Assembly: GCF_000021565.1 (NCBI RefSeq)
Contig: NC_012440.1
Span: forward strand, 1,318,210 to 1,382,209
Source: Persephonella marina EX-H1
GTDB taxonomy: Bacteria; Aquificota; Aquificia; Aquificales; Hydrogenothermaceae
Length of the DNA stretch: 64,000 bases
Reading direction: 5' to 3'
Notes under the pieces: generated by a model
The model's input: only the letters and a program-made list of their open reading frames with translations
Told to the model about the DNA's origin: nothing
Databases searched by the model: none
Shown: in pieces, positions 33,659 to 48,600 of the stretch
Numbering within the stretch: the first letter of the stretch is position 1
How the letters are laid out: every line of letters starts with the position of its first letter
Program-made: the position numbers and the translations under genes

Positions 33659-36600
33659 ATGGGGAAGACAAATCTTTTAAGGAAGAAAAGATGGGATCTG
33701 TTTGAAAAGGCTGTTTTAAGAAGAGATATTTTAAAGGGAAAGTATAGATCTCCTGAAAGGGAAAGATCAGGTCTGTTCAGGATAATCGCAGGAGGTTCTG
33801 CATCAACACTGATACTTCTGTCCTCATCGTACGGTCTTCCCAAGGGAGCTACCGTCGTTTCTGGGAATGTTTCTATAAGTACAGATCCTTCAAGGATGAT
33901 CATAAATCAGGCTACAGATAAGGCGATACTGAACTGGATCTCCTTCAGTATAGACAGGGGAGAACTTGTCAGGTTTAATCAGCCGGGTGTTAACTCTGTA
34001 ATTTTAAACAGGGTAACAGGTCAGGATCCAACTCTGATCTTAGGTCAGCTGATAGCAAACGGAAAGGTATTCCTTGTAAATCCAAACGGTATAATCTTTG
34101 GCAGGTCTGCTGTTGTAGATGTTGCAGGTTTAGTGGTAACCACACTTAATATATCCGATAAGGATTTTCTGTCTGGAAACTATAAATTTTCTCAGATGGA
34201 TGACAAGGAATTAAGTCAGATTGTTAATAAAGGTGAGATAAAGGTTTCGGAGGGAGGGTTTGTAGTTCTTTCTGCACCATCTGTTTCAAATGAAGGACTT
34301 ATTTACGCAAAATTAGGTACTGTTGTTTTAGGTTCAGGAACTCAGTTTAGCTTTGATTTTACAGGAGATGGGCTTGTTACATACTCTGTGGAAGCACCTG
34401 TTGGTGAGAAGGTTCTTGATTTAGAAGGAAGATCTGTAGACACAGCTGTCTCAAACAGAGGTGTTATAAAAAATGATGGTGGTACGGTTTTACTTACAGG
34501 AGATGCTGTCCAGCAGGTGTTTTCTTCAATAGTAAACAATGAGGGCGTTATAGAGGCAAACTCACTTTCTATAAAAGATGGAAGGATTATTATTGAAGGA
34601 AACTCAGGAACTGTTAAAAATTCAGGTGTTATAGATGTATCTGCAAAAAAAGACGGTAAAGAGGGGAGTATCTCAATAACAGGGGATACTATCATAAACA
34701 GCGGTGTTATAAAAGCTGATGGAAATGATAATGCTGATGCTGGAGAGATCTATATATACTCAGAAAAGCTGACGGAGTTAGATCAGAACTCTTTAATTCA
34801 GACTGTTGGAAAAGGTAAAGACTCAGATGGTGGTTTTATTGAGGTAAGCTCGGAGAAAGAGGTTAAGTTAGGTGGGCAGATCTATGTTTACTCGGAAAAA
34901 GGAAAGGCAGGAAAAGTTCTTATTGATCCTGAGAACCTTATTATAGATACAGATTACTACTCTGCAGGTGGTGATTACCTTTTTGAAGCTACAAACAGTA
35001 TCACAGTTAATCAGAATGTAACAGTATCAACGAGAAATACAGGAACTCCGACGGCTAACGGTGGAGCTCCAAATGATCAGCTCACATCCCCTTCTGTTGG
35101 AAATTCTGGAAATTTAGAGCTTAAAGCACCTAACATAACAATAGAATCTGGAGCAAAACTTCTAACATTTGCAGATTCTGGATATACATCCGGTTATCTA
35201 AAGTTAACAGCCACTGGGAGTAATACAAATATAACAATCAATTCTGGAGCTGTACTGAAAGGTGGTGATATAACAGTATCAGCAACATCTAGTAATGAGG
35301 ACAGTTTTGATCCGGTTAGTGATGAAGCTGACACTGTTATTATTGATTTTCTTGATCCTTTTACTGAGTACTACGCACCTGGCAGTAAAGTAAATGCTGA
35401 GGCGATATCTAAAGTAGACATTAAAGACCAGGCAACCTTAGAGGGTAGCAGTGTAACTGTTACAGCCTCTTCAACAGGAACTGTATCATCAGAGGTTCAT
35501 CTTAACCAGACTCTTGTAACATATGCAAAGGTTAAATCTCAGGCAGAGGTAAATATAGACGGTATTATAAAATCCTCTGGAACGATTGATATAAAAGCAA
35601 CATCCACAGAAAATCTGATATCACACGCAACAGCTGTAAATGCAGGTCAGAGGGTCACCGGTGAGGATATCTTTATAAGTGTTGCCTATGGAAAGGGAGA
35701 CCTTATATCTAAGGTCACAGTTGGATCAACAGCGGATATAGAAGGTGGAACGGTAAGTATAAGTTCAACCGGAACTAAAAATGTTTCTATAAAGGCAAAA
35801 GGTGCTGCTTATGAGGATGGAACACTAAGTGGAGCTGTGGCTGTAGCTTTCTTAAGTGATACTGTTGAGACTTCCGTAAACGGAAAAGTGAGATCGTTAA
35901 CCGGTAATGTTGGTATAACCTCAACACTTGATGTAACAAAAACAGAAACTAAAACTAATGCAGCCTCAGGAACTGGACTTTTAACTCCTGTCACTGATAC
36001 GGCAACATTTTTAGAGGTTAAAGGTGTCAACAAATTTATAGACAAGTATGTTCCCCTTGGTGAAGAGGGAAGCGGGAAGACAAAATTCAGTTTTTCTATA
36101 ACGTTTACATATCTTGACACAAAGTCTGATGTTCTTTCGTATGTTGGCTCAGGTGGAGATATAAGATCAAATCTGAACATAGATATAAAGTCAGAACTGA
36201 AATATAAGGATAACGGTATTCTGTCAGGGGCTTCTGCTTCAGTTAATAACAACGATGAGAACAAGAAGGAATACTCAGTAGCTGGAGTAATAAATGTTGT
36301 AAAGGCTGATGAAAATGTAAAAGCCTATGTTGGGAGTAACGCGGTCTTAAATCTCCTTGGAGATCTTTCCGTTTACTCAAATATATATATACCCCATGGT
36401 TACACTCCTGCTTATAAAGATGGAATCCTTTATGACATAGGAATGGGAGATTTCTTTGATGAGGTGAGAAGTTATATCGCAGAAGTTACCCCAAACACCC
36501 TGACCCTCAGTACCTCAGGTGGTGATGTGGTCGGTGCGGCAGGAACGGTTAATATCGCTGTATTTAATGAAAAGTCTTATGCTTATATAGATTCTAACGC

Positions 36601-39600
36601 ATCTGTAAACCAGGATGAAACTTTTGTGACAAATCCAGGAAAGGTCTCAGTTAAAGCTGAAAACCATTTTGAGTACTTCAACTACGGTGGCGATATAGGT
36701 GGAGATTTTTCAGGTCAGGATAAGACAGCTGTAGGTGGATCTTACCTTGGTGTGGATCTTACAATGGATACACAGGCTTACATAAATGATAACGTTTCTC
36801 TCAGAGCTGAAAATCTTCTTGTTAACGCCTATACAGATCTTTTCCTTGCAAACGCAGGTGTTGCAGGTGGTTTTGCAGATGAGTACGGGATAAACGGTGT
36901 ATTCAATTATGTCTCACTTAATGAAACAACAAGATCTTTTGTTGGAAATGGATCTGTTCTAAATATAGGTGTGACACCTGTTGATCTAAATAACAACGGT
37001 ATTTTAGATCCAGATGAGACAGAGAGCCTTGTCGTAAACGCTGTTTCCAGAAATAGAATCCTGAATGTTTCAGGAGGAATAGTAAAGTCCCACAGTGTAG
37101 GAATAGGAGCTTCTGTATCAATAAATAATATAACAAGAAATACTGAAGCATATCTTTCTGGAACTGTATACACAGAAGGTAATATAGGAGTAAGTTCAAA
37201 AACGGAAGGATGGATCTCTGCTGGATCTTTAGCAGGATCGTACACATCTCCAAACCGTTTTAAAGGTATAGAAGAGGATGATCCTCTGGATGGAGTCAGT
37301 CTTCCAAACCTTTTTGGTGAAGAGAAACAGGATGCTTCAAAACCACAGTCCGGTATCGCTATTGCCGGAACAAGCTCTGTAAACATAGTTGATAGCACAA
37401 CAAAGGCATATATAGATAGTGCGATAATTTCAGGCGGTGGTATCTCCTCTGGCAGCGTAGATGTAAATGCTCTTGATAAATCTGGAATTTATGCTACAGG
37501 TGGAACTGTTGCTGTAGCAAAAATGTCAGGAAGTTCTGCAGGTCTTGCCGGTGGATTTTTCGGAAATTATATCACCACTGATATACAGAGTTATCTATCT
37601 TCATCCGATCTTGATATCTCCTTTCTCAGTTTAAAGTCTGAAGACAGCACTGTTATTATGGGTGTTGGGGCTGGTGGTGCAGTTGCCATTAACAGTGAGA
37701 GTAAGATATCCACATCTCTGGCAGGTGCTGTTTCCAAAAACAGCATAACAAAGAACATTCTTTCCTATATTTACAGCTCATCGGTTGACTCTTCTGGATC
37801 AGTTTCTACAGATGTTGCCGACACATCAGATATCATTTCAGCTGCCGGTGATGTTTCTGTATCAGGTTATGCTGCTGGGGCAGCTATCGCATTGAATACT
37901 GTTTCAGGGGAGGAGAAAGCTTATATAGAAAGTTCCGATATATCTGCGGACAGTGTTTCTGTAAAATCTGAGAGTAACGTATCGGTAAAAGATATTAGTG
38001 TTTCAGCCTCAGCATCCTTAGATAAGCTCGCTGCGGCAGCTTCGGTCTCTATAAATGATATTTCAGTTAATAACAGAAGTTATATCAGAGGTAAGAGATC
38101 ATCAGGTATATCAGCTTTAAATGATATAACGGTAAGGTCTTCATCAACCCATACCATAACCATTATCTCAGGTTCGGCGGCTGTAGATAAAACGTTCTCA
38201 GGTCTTGGTATAGGTGGATCAGCTTCTTACAACAATGTTAATAATGAGGTTGATTCTTACATAGAAGGTAGCTCTGTAAGCTCTTCAGCTGGAAATCTAA
38301 CTGTGTCCGCAACTCAGAGTATAGATAGTTTAACAGTTTCTGTAAATACACAGCTTTCAAAACTGAATATTGGTGTAAATCTGGCTGTAAATAATTTTAG
38401 CAACTTTACAAGATCATACATAACAGGCTCGTCAGTTGATGTTTTCGGATCTGTTGGTGTTCTTTCAACATACACGGGAAGTAATGAGGTTTACGGTGGT
38501 GTTGTTCAGGGTGGAAGTGGCGGATTCGGACTTGGAGGTTCAGGTGTTGTTAATATATACGAAAACACAACAGATGCGTATATAGACTCATCAGATATCT
38601 CAGGCAGAGGAAATAAAGGGATAACACACAGTAATGCAGACCAGAATAAAGCTGATGAGGTCTCATCAGGTGTTGTTGTTGTTGCAGATGCGAGAGAAAC
38701 AGAAAAAGCTGGAACAGCTACAGCTACTGTTAATGCCAGTGGGGCTCTGGCTTTAGATGGATCTTTGAGTGTTGATCTTTTCAAAAATAGCACAAATGCC
38801 TATATAAACAGTTCTAATATAAATCAGGATAACTCAGCTGATAATCCTGTCCAGTCTGTAAAAGTTAAGGCTTACTCAGGTGTTGTTGTTGATACAGGAA
38901 ACGGAGGACTTAACTTTGGTTCAAATGCAGGGGTGGGTCTCTCTGCAGGTGTTGTGAAGATCCAGAACAGAACATCATCATATATTAATAACTCCGATGT
39001 GAACAGTAAAGATGGTGGAGTTCAGGTAACATCCAGAACTCTTGAGGATATTCTCACAGTATCAGTTGCAGGATCTATATCAAAAAATATATCATTTGCA
39101 GGATCAGGTAATGTAATCTATTTAGACAGTTCAAACAGCTCATACATACATTCATCAACAGTCAAAACTGAAGGAAACATTGATGTTATCGCGGAAGATA
39201 CTGTAAAAGTCGGTGATAAGGATCAGAACGGAAATTATGATGCTGGTGCTGTAGCCGGTAGTGTATCAGTTGGAGGGACAACAGTTGGTGTAGGTGGTTC
39301 TGTAAATGTTGTGAATGTTAAGAATAAAACGTATTCGTATATAATCAGCTCAACCACTGATTCAGCTTTAACAACTACAGTTTCAGCAAACTCAGATAAG
39401 CTTTTTTCCATGTATGCTGCAAATGTTGCTGCTTCTGCAACAGCAGGAATAGGTGGTTCTGTAAATGTTCTGTTGGTATCGTCAGATACAAAGGCTTTCA
39501 TAGGTTCTGACGATTCTGGAAATGGTTCTGATATTAACAGTTCATTCAGAGGTGGAAGTCAGACTGTAAATGTGAGCTCTACAGATAAAACAGATTACAA

Positions 39601-42600
39601 AGGTGGTGTGGGAAGTGGTGAAGTATCTAAGTTAATAGCAGCAGGTGGAGCTGTAGATGTTGCGATAATAAATGTTAAGAACCGTGCCTATATCGGTGAA
39701 AATACAACTGTAAAAGCTGATTACTCCGTAGGCGTAACAGCCTACACAGAAAACAAGGTTGACTCTACAGTTATAGCCTTTGGTGGTGGTCTTGGTGGTG
39801 TGGCAGGTTCTGTGTCTATTGCTAATATAGGTAAAGCGTTTGATGCAGATCAGGATGAGGCTACAGGAGATATAGGCGGAAGTATTGACGGAAGTATAAA
39901 CAGATACACAGATTTAGATTCTGGAGATCAGAGTATAAACAATGATTTAACTGATGCAAAAGCAGGACTTACAGTCTCAGATAGTGTTGATCCTGGTGCG
40001 AATTTTGAGAGTGTGACAGCAGCATTTGTTGGGAAAAATTCAAATGTTTCCTCTGGATCTGGTGGTATAAGAATAAATGCAACTGAATCAACAGCTATAA
40101 GTTCTGTTGTTGGAGCTATAGCAGGTGGAGCTGTTGGTGTCAGCGGTTCTGTCTCTGTTCAGAAGAATTACTCAAATCTTTTCTCGTACGCCGACTCAGG
40201 TTCGGTTTTATCCTCAACGGGAGATATAACATTAGATTCTTACAGAACTGTAAGTGCAGGGATAAATACCTATGCAGGTGAAGGTGGTGGTGTAACACTT
40301 GGAGCAGCTGTTTCTTACCTGTATCTCGGTGGTGATATATACTCCTTCTTAGGAGATAATACTCAGGTTACGGATACGCCAAAACTCAGCCTGAAGTCAC
40401 AGGAAGTTAACAGTGCAGAGGTAAGAGCTTACGGAACACATGCAGGTGTAGCTGTTGCAGGTGGTGCTGCATCAAAGGTTGTCTTAGAAAGTAATGTTCA
40501 CTCGTATACAGGAAGTGGTGTAAAGATCGGAAGTTCTGAAGATAAGAACAGGGTAAAGAATGTATCAATAATCTCTGATACAGACACAACGGTAAGAGCT
40601 TCTGCTGTTCCTGTTAATGTTGGAGCTGTGTCTGCACAGGCTGCTGTTGTTGATATCTCATATAAAACCAATGTCAGATCTTATACTGGTTCAGGAAATC
40701 AGGTGTTCATATCAGGACTCCTTGAGGTTGGATCTAAAGCAGCGTACGAGATTTACGGCTCTACAACAGGTGTTAATTTAGGAGGTGCTACCGCCGGTGC
40801 TTCAGTAACAACGATAGATATATCACCTGATCTTAAGTCATATCTGTCAGGTGGAAACAGTATAGATGCAGAAGATATAAGTATCTACTCAAAGGTGGAA
40901 GATCCATCAAACACATCTGCAGATGGTTCGGCATATGCTGAGGCTAAATCTTCAGCATCCTCAGGTGGAACACTTTTAGGTGCGAACGCTTCCGTCTCAA
41001 CGGTAAATAACACAACGAACATTGAAACTTACATAGGAACAGGTTCAGATATCAGATACGGAAACAGCCTTTCCCTTGAAAGCTATCTGAAAGGAAGAAC
41101 GTACAGTTATGCTACAGGAATTGGGGTGGGATTTGTTGGTATTGGTGCAAGTGTTACGGAGAACAGCTCACAGATAAATGTGAGTACAGGTTTAAGATCA
41201 GACAGTAATATTTACTCGGATAATGGAAGTTTTGCTCTTAACGCATACTCCCTTTACGGCTCAAAGGCTGAGTCTGTTGCAGGATCTGGTGGAGTAGTGG
41301 CCGGAAATGCATCTGTTGCAAAAAATGATATAACAGGAACTAACAGGGTTTATATAGATAGCGGTTCAAGACTGAAAGGAAAAACAGGAAGTATAAAATC
41401 TGAAAGAGATATTGAGTTTAACAGTTTTGCAGACAGTAAAAACGCATCTGTACTTGGTATGAGCGGTGCTTATTCAGAGGATTATATACATGATTCACAT
41501 TCTAAAGTAGATATAGGTAGTGGATCATCTCTTGAATCCTACTCTTTATCTGTAAAAGCGAAGAACAGACATTCTAAAAAAGCTTCAGGCTGGTTTGGCG
41601 GAAAAAATAACTCTGAAGCAGGATCGGGAGGTGTATATTCTGGTGCGGCTTCTCTAACATCTGTAAGATTAAAGAATATAAACGCTCAGATAAATATAAA
41701 TGACGGTGCTAATCTGAAATTACTTGGAAATCCTACAAACTTTTACAATCTTGAGAGTATGCTTATAGAGGCATATGGAAATATAGATCTTGACGCTAAT
41801 GCAAAGCTTTCAGCAGGTGGAACTATAGTAGGTGCTAAATCTGATGTAAAGGTGGAGGCGGATGAAGGTATAGGTTCTGCTGTAAATATCGGAAATAATG
41901 TTCAGATGCAGATTAACGGAAATCTCACAATAGCTGCATCAACATCAGGAAAGGCCAGTGCAAAGGCAAAAACAAACACTTACGGTCTTGCCGCTGCAGG
42001 TCAGGGAAAGTCAAAAGCAAGCCTGGCTGTTAACGACAGTATAAAGATAAACTCCGGCTCAGATATAAGAGTTTTCGGGGATGCAACCCTTGTAGCAGGC
42101 AAAAGTTCTGGTGGAAGTGGATATATAGAGACATACGCAAATACAGATGTTTACAATAAAACCGCCTTTGCTTATAGTGGGTCTCCTGATGCTGACGCAA
42201 CATCGGTAAAAAATGCGTTCATATCTGTGGGATCTGGATCATCACTTAAAACAGGAAGGGATATAAATCTGTCTGCGGAGAAAGGTTATCTTTCCGCTTA
42301 TGGGTATGGAAAGGCAACCGATGCATCCAGAGAGGCTATAGAATCTATAGTTTCAACAATCTCAGAGACATTTGGTGGTGATGAAGTCTCCCTTGATACA
42401 ATCGCAGGAAGCAGTGTAAAAGCAGGTTCTGGTAATGTGGAGATAAATGGACTTGTGGAAACAGGCCTTTACAGACATGTTTATATAACCTTTGGAAATG
42501 GAATGGATCCTGGTTTTTATGTTGAGGAAGAATATGATTCTGCTCAAAATCTCGTATCAAATCTTGTTCCAAATAGAGTTGAGTATGAAAACGGAAAATG

Positions 42601-45600
42601 GAATGTTTACGACAGGGATGGTAATTTTGTAAAAACTTTAACCCCATCTGAGCAGAGTGAGATAGGTGTAGACTGGGAGATACTGAAAGATATCAGGATC
42701 GCAACATCACTTGATAAACAGATAGAAGAGCTTAAAAAACTTAAAAGCCTTTATCCTGAACTTTCGCAGGATATAGATGCAACAATAGCAACACTTGAAG
42801 GCCAGAAAACAGATCCGGCAACAAATCAGACAACACATATCATAAAACTTAAAGATATAGTGGCATCTTCTGGTAATATAAGCGTTAGAGCTGACAACCT
42901 GTATGGTTTTGGAAGTTTAAAAGCTCCCGGCGATGTTAAGATAGAGATAAAAAACAACTCTCCTCTTCCTATTGAAGTAGGTCAGATAGAGATCCCTAAG
43001 GATTACGGTGGCAATATAGAGTTTAACGGTAAAAAGGTATCCCAGACATCAGATGTTTTACTTATAAATGATAATAAGCTACTTCCGGTTAACCTTTCTC
43101 TTCAGGATGCACAGAACAGCGAATCACCATCTATTCTTATAGAGTCCACATACAGCAAAAAATACGCTGGAACGGACAGTAACGGAAAGGTTTTCTACAA
43201 ATATCCACCACCCATACTTGTTGGACCTGTCAATGCCATATCTGCAGATGATGACAGCGTATCTGTAAGTGGGGACTCTCCTACAGGTAACAAGGCTATA
43301 TCAAACTTTGCAGGTTCTGTAACTATCAGAAATAATAACGGTAGTGTTTTTGTGACAGAGGATATATTTGCGAACACCATCACAATATCAGCAGGTGGAA
43401 ACTTTGTTTTCAACAATCCAAAACTTGTTTTTAATGTGGCTTACTCTCCAGAATCGTACTTTTCTTCACTCCATGATTATGCAAAAGGACAGCTTTCTTC
43501 ACAGAATGACGGTAATGTTTCGTCTGATAGCGACACTAATTTACAGAACAGTTACGACAGCCTTATTGCTGGAACGTATAACCACTCAAATAAATATCTC
43601 CTTGCGGGGAACAATATATTTATAAATGCTGAAATTATAAATGTTAACGGCCTTATCCAGAGCGGTATCCCTTATAAAGATATAACGATCACAGATGATA
43701 TGATAAACAATGCTATAGCATCAGGAAATTACACTCTGTTTAACGGAGAGGAACAGTACGATCCGGGGAGAGATCTTTTTGTAGGTAAGTACAATGTAAC
43801 GATAAACCCTGATGAGAAAAAGGTTTATGTCTCAGGTCTTGATATAACAGGTGGAACTGTATTTCTATCAGGAAAGATAGCAAATACAGGTGGTGGAAAG
43901 ATAAATGTACTGGATGGATTTGGAAAAATAAATATAAACAACCAGAGCAGTTACGAACTTGTACTTGATTCTGTAGATACAGGAAATATAGAAGGAAAGG
44001 TTACCATTGTAGACAAGCTTAAAGATAACGGAACTGGAAAGTATCTTGTAACAGAGATAAGAAGAATTGGTAATGAGATAAGGGTTTACACAAATCAGGG
44101 TGTTGACTCAAACCAGGCAACAGTATTAACGGCAACTGCTACAGGCAGGACAACATCTTACAACCCGCTTTCAGGCCTGAGATACTACTGGATGGAAGGT
44201 TACACAACCTCTACCTATACCCTGACAGAGTACTATAAAGAGTTTAATAAATTCCTTGGCTTTATTCCTGTATCAGAAAGGAATTTCACTAATAATGATA
44301 TAGTCAGTCAGGTCACAAGAAATCTTGGAAGTTCGGAGATTGACAGTGGATTTGTCCAGGGATTTATGAGAGATTCTAACGGAAATATAATAGCCAATCC
44401 CCCAGAGTATAACTTTGACAAAATAACAACAACGGATTATGACTTCACATTTACTGAAAACTTTTCAGGCACTAAATGGGATTTCTTAACTAAGAAAACA
44501 TGGATAAGAAGGATCACTCACAATTATACAGGAACAACAACCAAATTATACTCTTCCGTTAAAGCTGATTATCCTATAGAGATTGTATTTACAGGTGAGG
44601 ATGTAGGTGAAGTAAATATAAACAGTACAACAGATGTAATTCTGAAAGGAGGAATAACAAATAAAGGAGGAGCTGTAAATATAAATACAGGAGGAAGCCT
44701 GTACACAGAAAGCCTTGCTCCTATTAATGCAAGTGTAATAAATATCAATGCACCGGATTCCGTTGGAACTGTTGATAACCCTATAAGAGTAAGTGGAGAT
44801 CCTGCAGTTTCCGTCGGTGCAAATCTAAATGGTGTTTATATTGACGCTGTATCAAGTAATATCCTGGTCTCAACAGGAATAAACACTGCAGGAGATCTTA
44901 GAATAAGATCTGATAAAGGAATGACAATTGTTGGACTACTGAAAGGTAAGAACATACATTTAGAGGCGGTAGATGGACAGATAACTTCAGGAAATCCATC
45001 AGATCCGTACATAAATATAGACACAGATATAGACAACGGCGGTAAACTTTATATGACAGCAACCTATGGAAATATTTATGTTAGAGAGGTAACAGGAGAT
45101 CTATCTGTTAATACAGTTAGCACACTTGGAAATGTGTTTATACAGGTACCTTCAGGATCTCTTGTTGATGGAAATCCAAATGAGAATGTTGATAAGAGAA
45201 CAGCTTTAGAGCTTGAGCTTCTTTATAACGATCTTGGTCTTCAGGGATTGTCAGCACAGCAGTTAAGGGATCAGCAGATAGATGCTTACAAACAGAGTAT
45301 GGAGATAGAGTACGATAAATACTGGCGTGAGTACAGAGATCTTAAACTTAATCCTGACGGAACATACTCATACACACCTTATGAACCTGTGGAGTTTAAG
45401 TTCAGTCCTGAGGAAGTGGCTGCACTGAAGGCTCAGGGCTGGACAGACCAGATGATATCAGATTATGAACAGGATTTAACAAACAAATACAACACATGGG
45501 GACAGTCAGATTACGATCCTAACTTCAGTTACATACCAACACAGAGCGAGCTTGATAAACTTACAGCAAACGAATGGACGGATGATCAGTTGAACAACAC

Positions 45601-48600
45601 TCTGCCAGCATCACTATTTAACAAGAATATAACCGATACAGAGTACAAAATTGAAGATCCAAATATAATCGGAAATAACGTAACTATTATAGCTTCGGGA
45701 TCAATAGGAAAGGATAAGAAGGAGAATATCGTTTTCTACTACAACGACACAGGAAGGTACACACAGGCAGAGCTTGATGAGATTAAAAGAGCTCTTGTTG
45801 CAGCAGAAAGACAGGATATAGAGATAGACAGGGATAATGAGGTTATCATTATCAAGCAGAGGGATGATATTGATGTTGAGGCACTGGGTTCCATCCAGGC
45901 AATAGCTGGCGGATCTGTTTACATAGGTTCAGAGCTTAATGTAAATATCTCAAATATATACAGCAGAGATAACTGGGTAAGAATAAAAACAGGAGAAGGA
46001 ATTTACTCAACATCACCGGGACTAAATGTTGATGCACCTGAAGGACTGATTATAGAAGCTTCAAACGGACCTATAGGAACAGAAATAAACCCTGTATCTG
46101 TTTCAGTAGGACAGGATGCAACAATAACCGCAAGGGCTTCGGGGGATATTAATCTCTTGGTACCTTATGGTGATCTTAATATAGACTATATCTACAGCAG
46201 GGGAGATGTTAATCTCGCTGTTCCTAACGGCTCAATAATTGATTTTTACAGTGATAGTACAGAAGATATCACAGCAAAATCAGTCACACTTACAGCCGGT
46301 ATGTACGGCGGTCTTCCGGGAAGCTACGATAACGCACTTGATATTAACCTTACAGATGAAAACGGTAAGATCAGTTTATACGGATATGGTAGTTTCAATA
46401 TATACAAGGAAAACTCCATACTGTTTGGTGATATAAATATAGGTGGCGATCTGACACCTAAAACATTCGGTGATATAACATTCACAGGTAAAGTCGCTGC
46501 CAACAGCATACAGATAGACATTCCTGGCAGTATTACAGTAAATGAGAATACAGGTATAGCAACTGTAACAGGTCTGATATTTAAATCAAACAGCGGAAGT
46601 ATTGATATAAACTCATCTCTCAGCAGTAATGGATATATATCCTTAATATCAGATAAAGGTATTCACAGTTCGGGAAGGATTTACTCATCAGGGGCTATGC
46701 TCCTGAAAACACCAGGTGATATCATATTTGATGGAGATGGTGGAGCTGGATCTGGAGTTTCTCTGTTTATGGAAGCTGGAAAGAATATAAATCTAAACTC
46801 TAAAGGTGGATATTTTGCACCAGAAGTCACAATTAATGCAGGAGAAAGCTTTTACACAAACAGTCCTATATCAGGAAACACAATAGACATAAACACAAAC
46901 GTAGATTTTACCGCAGATATTAATGGGTATATAAGAGGATACTCATATCTCAATATTAACGCAGGAAACTACTTCACAGCAAAAAACGGACTGTCTGCAA
47001 AAGGTGACCTCACATTAAGATCAGGAAATGATATGAATCTTACAGGCTTTTTAATAGGAGACAATATAGATATAACATCTGGAGGAAGTTTTACAGCAGA
47101 GAGTGATCTGTATATCTCAAGTATAAGCTCTGTTAATATATCTGCTGTTGATGATATATTCCTCGGTATGAAAACAACATCAAGGGGAGAGATAAATATT
47201 ACAGGGAAAAATATAACCATAACAGATACTGTCCAGTCTGTTGAAGATATAGACTTTATTGAACCGGAGTTTAATTTAGAGCTTGATCTTAACAATCTTG
47301 TTGACCTGATAAACAACAACAGATCCACTATAGCCCAGTACTTAGAAAGCGGGTTTGATCTTGGACAGACCTTACAGAGATCTGAGGATATTTATATAAA
47401 TCATACAGACTTCCTGAATTTAATGGGTTCAGATCTTGGTATATACGCACAGGTTAAAAGCTTTCTGTTTAATAATCAAGATCCAACAACGACACTATCC
47501 GGTGTGCCTGCCGATGGTCAGATAGGTTCAAGGCTTGTTATAAACAACCCTGTTCAGAATGTATCGTACACACCACCTTCAGTTATTGTTACTCCTTCTG
47601 ATACTGACAGTGTAAATATCTCAGCTGTTAATGATATAAATATTGACACGGCTATACTCTCAACAGGAAATGTTGATATAACAGGGCAGAGCATTTATAT
47701 AAAAGGTCTTGCAGGGGGTAAGTATCTCAGTATAGATGCTGGAAAAGGTATAGAGATTGGAGAACATACACTCCTTCATGGAGTGTTCAGTACAGATATC
47801 AGCTCTCCTGAAAGAATAAAAGGTTCAAAAGTGGCTATAGCAACAAATGGTGAGATGAACATATCCGCCCCAGTTATTGATATTGAAGGATTTATTTACG
47901 CATTTAACAATGTAAACCCAACTATCAAGCAGATAACAGACTATCTTGATCCGGTTTTAAATCTTGATTACATACTTAACACCCTTGATATGAATCCTTC
48001 AGTTGATGCATCAATAAATATTGCAGGTGGAGAGTCCATAAACTTCAAAGGTGCTATCGTTTCAACAGGTGGGGTTGATATATCAAGTAAAGATATATCA
48101 ATGACCTCAGTAACAGCTGGTAATTACGTATCTATAACCTCACCAAGTAGTATAACAATAGGAAGTGATTCAGTTGTTTACGGTGTTACGACGATAGATA
48201 TTGATGCAGGTGGAGATCTTAGTATAGATGGGTTCTTAGGTAACAACGGTATAGTTACACTGAACTCAGGTGGAGATGTTCTGATAAAAGGTTCTGCTGT
48301 CTCAATAGCTGATCTCCCACTTGATCTGGAAACGATCATAGACGCTGCAGGAAAGCTTACCGCTGGAGATGTTTATTCAGCTATCGTTGATTTTGCAGGA
48401 ACTTACAACCCATCAGATTCTAACGGTGTATTCCTTAATGCACCTGACGGAGATATCACAATCTCAGGAAATTTTGTATCCACAGCTACAGCGAAATTCA
48501 CAACAAACAACGTTTACATATCAGGAACTGCTGGAGCAAAGAACTTTGTTGCTGAAGTTCCTGGTGATTTCATAACTGAGGAAAGATCTATCGTTTATAA

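Noticed and set aside
35809-36264. Long antisense open frames inside the giant exoprotein gene (also near 36907, 38506 and 46969)
   Set aside because: Their translations lack any family pattern, have no ribosome site, and mirror the repetitive Ser/Thr/Val/Gly-rich codons of the plus-strand gene.
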